9,573 nt of DNA from Treponema sp. UBA937 (GTDB lineage: Bacteria > Spirochaetota > Spirochaetia > Treponematales > Breznakiellaceae). The first letter of the stretch is position 1; each line of letters starts with the position of its first letter. The DNA lies in contig DBDH01000076.1 in NCBI GenBank assembly GCA_002293455.1, positions 3,546 through 13,118 on the forward strand. Reading direction: 5' to 3'. The notes below the pieces were generated by a model, which saw only the letters and a list, made by a program, of their open reading frames with translations, was not told the origin of the DNA and ran no database searches. Positions 5,298 through 9,573 of this stretch are shown one piece after another. The position numbers and the translations under genes were made by a program.

Positions 5298-5462
5298 ATG
5301 TGTCCATATTATGACATTCACACTCAGAAGTGTAAACTGCACGAACATTACATGGGCGGAACCAACACTCAAAGAGAAAAATGTGAAAACAGCAGTAACT
5401 GGCGTAATTGCGGCGATGCCGAAGCAAAGGCAAGAGGCGACAAGTATCAGAACAAGCCGTGA
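5298..5462 (+). CDS. Small four-cysteine CPYYD protein (54 aa)
   Basis: This short gene is supported by a consensus AGGAGG (5286-5291) with 6-nt spacing, position 23 nt after the MORN gene, and a family resemblance. It begins MCPYYDIHTQKC and has Cys2, Cys12, Cys29 and Cys38 (CENSSNWRNC at the end of the module), then a charged tail (DAEAKARGDKYQNKP). The four cysteines in a small, otherwise polar protein suggest a zinc-ribbon-like fold or disulphides. The lack of a signal peptide favours the cytoplasm and metal binding. The 83-aa protein two genes upstream carries a membrane-anchored relative of the same module. Function is unknown. Confidence 0.75.
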   Translation: MCPYYDIHTQKCKLHEHYMGGTNTQREKCENSSNWRNCGDAEAKARGDKYQNKP

Positions 5463-5566
5463 ACACAGCTAAGGCATCGCTGATTTAATCGAGATTGAGC
5501 CTATCCGCAATTTTGTGTAAATGCAAAAATATAGCTTAGAACTCCAGTTTACCAACATATTGACTT

Positions 5567-5592
5567 TATCATCACCGTATAATTAGATGATA
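5567..5592. promoter_or_regulatory. Inverted repeat TATCATC-N12-GATGATA around a TATAAT, before exbB
   Basis: TATCATC (5567-5573) and GATGATA (5586-5592) are a perfect 7-bp inverted repeat. The 12-bp centre contains TATAAT (5578-5583), and the exbB ATG follows 2 nt later. No good -35 lies 16-18 bp upstream of the TATAAT; TTGACT at 5560-5565 is only 12 bp away. If the -10 is real, the transcript would start about 5 nt before the ATG. An operator for a metal or iron-type repressor is one guess, given that exbB-exbD is often iron-controlled. The motif is not a standard Fur box. Confidence 0.35.
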
Positions 5593-5594
5593 CC

Positions 5595-6215
5595 ATGCTC
5601 GATATGCTCGTAAAAGGCGGCCCGGTGATGATTTTCATCGGGCTCTGTGCTGTGTTGGCTGTGGTTATTACTGTAGAAAGGTTTTTGTTTTTTTTTGCTG
5701 TTAAAAAAGAATATGCCGTTCTTATTCCCGCTCTGAAAGATTTATTCCGGAAAAGCAAATTTGATGAAGCGGAAGCTTTGTGTGATACAGCATCTTCGCC
5801 GCTGGCAAAACTTATCAAAACAAGTTTGGAATCTTTCCGAGGAGGGAATCAATCTGTAAAGGAAATGGCAGAATATGCCGCTTCACGGGAAATACCCCGG
5901 ATTGAGCGTTTTATAGCGGCCCTTGGAACGATTGCCAATATATCAACGTTACTGGGGCTTCTTGGAACGGTTTTCGGGAACATCGAGGCTTTTGGGGTTC
6001 TTTCCGCGTCAGGAATGGGAAACCCCGCTCTTTTAGCCGGAGCCATCGCCGAAGCCCTTATCACTACTGCTGCCGGTCTTATTGTTGCCATTCCGGCATC
6101 GATTTTCTATAACTATTTTGTATCAAGGGCGAATCACTTGATCACCGAGACCGAAAGTTCCGCCGGGGAATTGCTGCTTTTTATCCCGGAAAAAAGGGAA
6201 GATCATGCGGTTTAA
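5595..6215 (+). CDS. exbB: ExbB/TolQ/MotA-family proton channel protein
   Basis: This 206-residue inner-membrane protein forms, with ExbD, the proton-motive-force motor that drives TonB- or Tol-type envelope work. The family's three-TM layout is visible: TM1 about 10-34 (PVMIFIGLCAVLAVVITVERFLFFF), a long cytoplasmic region, TM2 about 108-134 with ISTLLGLLGTVFG, and TM3 about 147-175 with EALITTAAGLIVAIPA. The channel-lining Thr of TM2 (T125 in GLLGTVFG) and of TM3 (T157/T158) are present. The start at 5595 fits the family N-terminus (LVKGGPVM) but has no clear ribosome site. The end overlaps exbD by 11 nt, so the two are translationally coupled. No tonB lies nearby. TolQ is an alternative name, but Tol partners are also absent. 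Confidence 0.9.
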   Translation: MLDMLVKGGPVMIFIGLCAVLAVVITVERFLFFFAVKKEYAVLIPALKDLFRKSKFDEAEALCDTASSPLAKLIKTSLESFRGGNQSVKEMAEYAASREIPRIERFIAALGTIANISTLLGLLGTVFGNIEAFGVLSASGMGNPALLAGAIAEALITTAAGLIVAIPASIFYNYFVSRANHLITETESSAGELLLFIPEKREDHAV

Positions 6216-6606
6216 ACGGACACTGACCGCCCGGAATAGCATCGATATGATTCCGATGATCGATATTGTGTTTCAGCTGATTCTTTTTTTTCTTGTATCT
6301 ACGACATTTGCCATGCTGCCGGGCATCGCGCTCAGTCTTCCTGTATCATCTACCGCGGAAGCCGTTGACGCGCCGTCTCTTTCCGTAACAATAATCAGTC
6401 AGAATGAAATATACCTCAACAAGGAGCGAATTGCCTTTGATCATCTTGAAGCCGCGCTGATTAATATGTCCCAAACCGGTCAAATAAAAACTCAAAACAT
6501 TGCGCTGGAAGCGGATAAGTCAATTTCTTATGAGGTGATTATTAAAACTTTAGATATTATGAGGATTGCCGGATTTCAAAACATCAGCCTTCATACTGCT
6601 GACTAA
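6205..6606 (+). CDS. exbD: ExbD/TolR-family biopolymer transport protein
   Basis: This 133-residue partner of the preceding channel protein starts inside its last codons, with an AGGGAAG-type ribosome site at about 6195-6201. Residues about 14-36 are the single TM helix, with the family signature DMIPMIDIVFQLILFFLV. Asp20 corresponds to the essential protonatable Asp of ExbD/TolR. The periplasmic domain (about 45-133) has the usual pattern: LSVTIISQNEIYLNKERI, then ALEADKSISYEVIIKTLDIMRIAGFQNISL, typical of the ExbD C-terminal fold. Length is normal. After its stop comes 108 nt of non-coding DNA and an unrelated gene, so the operon ends here without tonB. The TonB-like partner must be encoded elsewhere. 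Confidence 0.9.
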   Translation: MRFKRTLTARNSIDMIPMIDIVFQLILFFLVSTTFAMLPGIALSLPVSSTAEAVDAPSLSVTIISQNEIYLNKERIAFDHLEAALINMSQTGQIKTQNIALEADKSISYEVIIKTLDIMRIAGFQNISLHTAD

Positions 6607-6679
6607 GCACTGAGCAAAGCGCAATTATGTAAGTTAAGATGATTTTTTTCTCTCTATTGTTTGACCTCTGTGTTACCTG

Positions 6680-6708
6680 TGGACAGGCCGATTCCGGTGT
6701 AGTATAAA
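6680..6708 (+). promoter_or_regulatory. Candidate promoter for the HAD hydrolase gene
   Basis: TGGACA (6680-6685), 17 bases and TATAAA (6703-6708) match the consensus at 5/6 each. The -35 lies in a small palindrome CCTGT-GG-ACAGG (6676-6687). Transcription would start about at the ATG (6715), which would leave the apparent AAGGAAG ribosome site outside the mRNA. The two signals therefore compete, and one of them is probably fortuitous. Confidence 0.3.
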
Positions 6709-6714
6709 GGAAGA

Positions 6715-7386
6715 ATGAGAAAAGATATTGATGCGGTAGCCTTTGATTTGGATGGTACGCTTTATCCGAATATCGAGTTTTATTCCCGCTTGATTCCCTT
6801 TGTATTAAAGGAACACAAGCTTCTTATGGCGATGGGAAAAGCCAGAGATGTCCTTCGGGCTGAAGAACATAAAGGTCATTTTTACGATCATCAAGCGCGG
6901 ATAATGGCGGAGATACTCAAAGATGATCCTGCATCAATAAAAGATAAAACGGAAAAACTCATTTACCGCGGCTGGGAGCCGATTTTTAAAAAGGTCCGCT
7001 TGTATTCTTATGTGCATGAAACGTTAAAGGGCTGCAAGGATGCGGGCTTAAAAATCGGGCTTTTATCAGACTTTCCTCTGGAACAGAAAATCGACTATCT
7101 TGGGCTTGATGGTTATTGGGATGTGGTACTGTGTTCCGAAGAAGTAAATCATCTAAAACCCGATCCCGCTCCGTTCCTCAGATTATCGGAATTATTTTCT
7201 GTGCCTCCGCAGCGAATTTTATATGTAGGAAACAGCGTATCTTATGATATAATGGGAGCAAAAGGGGTGGGGATGAAAACCGCATTAGTTAAATCTGTTT
7301 ATAAAAAAATGTTCTCTGGAAAAGACGGCGGCGCCGATTTTGTATTCACGAAATACAAGCAATTATATTCGTATATTTTGGGTTAG
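6715..7386 (+). CDS. HAD-superfamily hydrolase (subfamily IA type)
   Basis: This 223-residue cytoplasmic phosphatase-like enzyme has AAGGAAG just before ATG 6715. The four HAD motifs are present. Motif I is FDLDGTL with nucleophile Asp11 and Asp13. Motif II is LLSDF with Ser118. Motif III is Lys148 in HLKPDP. Motif IV is YVGNSVSYDIMGAKGVGM with Asn173 and Asp178. A helical cap of the C1 type lies between about 17 and 95. Motif IV normally reads GD or GS at the first acidic position; here it is Gly-Asn. The remaining Asp178 should still bind Mg2+. The substrate cannot be told: phosphoglycolate, nucleotide and haloacid-type relatives all share this layout. It ends 4 nt before the coiled-coil gene, implying co-transcription. 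Confidence 0.9.
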   Translation: MRKDIDAVAFDLDGTLYPNIEFYSRLIPFVLKEHKLLMAMGKARDVLRAEEHKGHFYDHQARIMAEILKDDPASIKDKTEKLIYRGWEPIFKKVRLYSYVHETLKGCKDAGLKIGLLSDFPLEQKIDYLGLDGYWDVVLCSEEVNHLKPDPAPFLRLSELFSVPPQRILYVGNSVSYDIMGAKGVGMKTALVKSVYKKMFSGKDGGADFVFTKYKQLYSYILG

Positions 7387-7390
7387 CGGC

Positions 7391-9573
7391 ATGAGTTTTT
7401 TTACTATCGGAAATCTATTGACCTTGGCAATTGTAGCCGCTGTTCTGGTTTTATACCGTCAGCTTGATAAAAACAACCGTTCCATGGATAAGGTCCGAAA
7501 GTACGGTGAGAAGCTCAAGGAAGAATTGTCGGGGTTCGTTGCGGAGAAGGAATCTTCCGTTCGGGACTATGCGATAGAACTCGATGTTCAGCAGAAAGCG
7601 GCCAAAGAATTGATGAACCGTTTGGTCCTAACCGATGAAGGACTTGCTGGAAAAGCTGATGCCATTGCCAAAATTGATGAACGGATTACCGCTTACGATA
7701 CCGCCCTCAATGAACTCATGAAGATGACGAGCCGCGTTCAGGAAAACCTGGACCGGATTCGGGATGAATCGGACTTTGTGGAATCCAGCGCGAAAAAAAT
7801 CACCGACGCAAGGGGCCGTTTGAGCGATTTGGAAAAAGGCCTTGCCGACATAGAATTCCGTTTTGAAAGGGAAAACGCGGAAGCTCTGGAACGGACTATG
7901 GAAGCCTCTGTTTCCGCGGTAAAATCGACTGTTTCGGATATGCAGGCAGCAGCCGAAACGATTGAACGCCAGGTGGAAGATCACCGGGAAGCGGTTGCCA
8001 AAATTGAACAACAGCGCGCCTCAAATCTTGCGAGAGATATGGATGTCATCAATAAAATGCTTCGGGACGCTGTTGAGAAAGCCGGAATGAAGGCTGATAA
8101 GCTGGAAGATGCTACGCTCGTAAAGCTCAAAGAGCAGGCTCTGGAACGGACTCATCGCTTTAAGGATGAAATCGAAGATAAACTTAAAGCCTTGCAGGAA
8201 GCGGCAAAAATCCGAATCCATGAAGTGCAGGGATATGTTAAAAGTTATAAAGATGAATGGAAGAACGAGCACGGCGAAATCGAAGCGAAGCAGAAGCTCT
8301 ACAAAGACGAATGGAAAAAAGATGTCTTGGAGCTGAATGCCCTGGCACAAAATCAAAAAGAGGAATGGAAAAAATCCGCTGCCGAAACCGACACAGAATT
8401 CCGTACTATGCTGGGAGCGCTCAATAGCGAAATAGCCGGTTTACAGAAAAAAGCCGATGATTCGCTGGTTTCTGTGTACAACGAAATCGAAGCGAAGCAG
8501 AAACTCTATAAAGACGAATGGCACAAGGATATTCAGGAACTGAATACCCTGGTGCAAGATCAAAAAGAGGAATGGGGGAAAACAGCGGTTGATGCCGACA
8601 CGGAATTCCGTACCATGTTGGGAACGCTGGGCAGTGAAATAGCCGGTTTACAGAAGAAGGCTGATGATTCGCTTATTTCCGTACACAGCGAAATTGAGGC
8701 GAAGCAGCAGCTCTACAAGGACGAATGGAACAGAGATATTCAGGAACTGAATGCCCTAGTGCAGAATCAAAAAGCGGAATGGGAGAAGATAGCTGTCGAT
8801 ACAGATGCAGGATTCCGTACTATGTTGGGAACGCTGAATAGCGAAATAGCCGGTTTACAGAAAAAGGCCGATGATTCGCTTATTTCCGTACACAGCGAAA
8901 TTGAGGCGAAGCAGAAACTCTATAAGGACGAATGGAACAGAGATATTCAGGAACTAAATGCCCTGGTGCAGAATCAAAAAGCGGAATGGGAGAAAACGGC
9001 TGCCGGTGCGGATACAGGATTCCGTACTATGCTGGGAGCGCTGAATAGTGAAATAAATGATTTACAGAAGAAGGCTGATGATTCGCTTGTTTCCGTACAC
9101 AGTGAAATTGAGGCGAAGCAGCAGCTCTACCAGGACGAATGGCACAGAGATATTCAGGAACTGAATGTTCTGGTGCAGAATCAAAAAGCGGAATGGGAGA
9201 AAACGGCTGCCGGTGCGGATACTGAATTCCGTACCATGCTGGGAGCGTTGAATAGCGAAATAAATGATTTACAGAAGAAGGCTGATGATTCGCTTATTTC
9301 TGTACACAGTGAAATTGAGGTGAAGCAGAAACTTTACAAAGACGAGTGGCACAAGGATATTCAGGAACTGAATGCCCTGGTGCAAAACCAAAAAGTGGAA
9401 TGGGAGGAAACGGCTGCCGGTGCCGATACAGAATTCCGTACTATGCTGGGAGCGTTGAATAGCGAAATAACTGATTTACAGAAAAAAGCCGATGATTCGC
9501 TTATTTCCGTACACAGTGAAATCGAAGCAAAACAGCAGCTCTACAAGGACGAATGGAATAAGGATATTCAGGA
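7391..9573 (+). CDS. Long membrane-anchored coiled-coil protein (SpiroCoCo-like), partial at the right edge
   Basis: The frame is open from ATG 7391 to the window end (727 codons, no stop). Start choice: ATG is 4 nt after the HAD stop with only a weak ribosome site, so coupling is likely. Residues 4-22 are an N-terminal membrane anchor (FFTIGNLLTLAIVAAVLVLY). Residues about 25-290 are continuous charged helix with heptad-like patterning (KVRKYGEKLKEELSGFV, DERITAYDTALNELMKM, ADIEFRFERENAEALE). From residue 296 the protein becomes a tandem array of 69-residue units. Order and style match the Treponema SpiroCoCo coiled-coil family as I remember it. The likely topology is one TM with a long cytoplasmic rod. 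A structural or cytoskeletal role is plausible but not shown. Total length cannot be stated. Confidence 0.85.
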   Translation, partial: MSFFTIGNLLTLAIVAAVLVLYRQLDKNNRSMDKVRKYGEKLKEELSGFVAEKESSVRDYAIELDVQQKAAKELMNRLVLTDEGLAGKADAIAKIDERITAYDTALNELMKMTSRVQENLDRIRDESDFVESSAKKITDARGRLSDLEKGLADIEFRFERENAEALERTMEASVSAVKSTVSDMQAAAETIERQVEDHREAVAKIEQQRASNLARDMDVINKMLRDAVEKAGMKADKLEDATLVKLKEQALERTHRFKDEIEDKLKALQEAAKIRIHEVQGYVKSYKDEWKNEHGEIEAKQKLYKDEWKKDVLELNALAQNQKEEWKKSAAETDTEFRTMLGALNSEIAGLQKKADDSLVSVYNEIEAKQKLYKDEWHKDIQELNTLVQDQKEEWGKTAVDADTEFRTMLGTLGSEIAGLQKKADDSLISVHSEIEAKQQLYKDEWNRDIQELNALVQNQKAEWEKIAVDTDAGFRTMLGTLNSEIAGLQKKADDSLISVHSEIEAKQKLYKDEWNRDIQELNALVQNQKAEWEKTAAGADTGFRTMLGALNSEINDLQKKADDSLVSVHSEIEAKQQLYQDEWHRDIQELNVLVQNQKAEWEKTAAGADTEFRTMLGALNSEINDLQKKADDSLISVHSEIEVKQKLYKDEWHKDIQELNALVQNQKVEWEETAAGADTEFRTMLGALNSEITDLQKKADDSLISVHSEIEAKQQLYKDEWNKDIQ
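8276..9573 (+). repeat. In-frame tandem array of 207-nt units (six complete, seventh cut by edge)
   Basis: Units start at 8276, 8483, 8690, 8897, 9104, 9311 and 9518, a constant 207-nt step (69 codons) with no indel. Each unit begins EIEAKQ(K/Q)LYKDEW, continues (D/V)(I/L)QELN.LVQ.QK.EW and TEFRTMLG.L.SEI, and ends LQKKADDSL(I/V)SVHS. Unit 1 is the most divergent (KKDVLELNALAQ, SVYN). A shorter relative, SYKDEWKNEHG, lies just before unit 1. Each unit carries two EW motifs 18 residues apart. 69 is not a multiple of 7 or 11 but equals 2x7 + 5x11, so a mixed heptad/hendecad rod would run in register through the array. Confidence 0.95.

Noticed and set aside
5463..5566. Terminator after the 54-aa gene
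   Set aside because: Only 4-5-bp partial stems and no stem followed by a T-run were found, so read-through into exbB cannot be excluded or shown.
7628..8356. Minus-strand ORFs opposite the coiled-coil gene
   Set aside because: They are Phe/Ile-rich mirror images of Lys/Glu-rich codons and have no independent support.
8276..9573. CRISPR array
   Set aside because: The repeats are 207 nt, contiguous, in frame and coding; there are no spacers.

Overview
The window reads as chromosomal DNA of a spirochaete, most likely a host-associated (termite-gut or similar) Treponema. The support is stylistic and by family recall, since no search was run. It comprises a lipoprotein N-terminus ending SFTAC followed by DDGSG, a CsgG-like lipoprotein with a DUF1566/Lcl-type C-terminus (GDTGPAGGIIFYD ... 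WYLPSK ... YWSS ... RAIRQF), and a very long membrane-anchored coiled-coil protein of the SpiroCoCo type at the right edge.

Left part (1-1140). Two genes lie on the minus strand. A multi-TM protein of unknown function is cut by the left edge. It has its own strong promoter and an inverted repeat in its leader. Upstream of it lies an XRE-type HTH regulator (526-1053), closed by a clear intrinsic terminator at 431-464. Right of the regulator is a compact control region: a perfect-consensus rightward promoter (TTGACA-N17-TATAAT, 1083-1111) with a 19-bp palindrome inside its spacer and a second related palindrome over the predicted start of transcription. This suggests that the regulator controls itself and the rightward unit.

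Middle part (1140-5462). After a ~315-nt stretch with no convincing gene but a strong hairpin (1403-1437) come a small lipoprotein (1456-2091), a hairpin, and then a run of six same-strand genes with short gaps. These are a three-domain lipoprotein (CsgG-like, InlB-type repeat, DUF1566/Lcl-like), a 69-aa acidic protein, a 182-aa two-TM protein, an 83-aa single-TM Cys protein, a 165-aa MORN-repeat protein and a 54-aa four-Cys protein. The 182-aa and 83-aa genes are each preceded by the same 27-nt sequence (26/27 identical). The 83-aa and 54-aa proteins share a CPYYD-C-C module. I read this as an accessory, envelope-directed cluster of unknown function.

Right part (5463-9573). An exbB-exbD pair (proton-driven energiser) overlaps by 11 nt and has no tonB beside it. 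An inverted repeat surrounds a TATAAT immediately before exbB. Then comes a HAD-family hydrolase and, 4 nt later, a coiled-coil protein open at the window edge. From 8276 to the edge that gene is a perfect-period tandem array of 207-nt (69-residue) units: six complete and a seventh partial.
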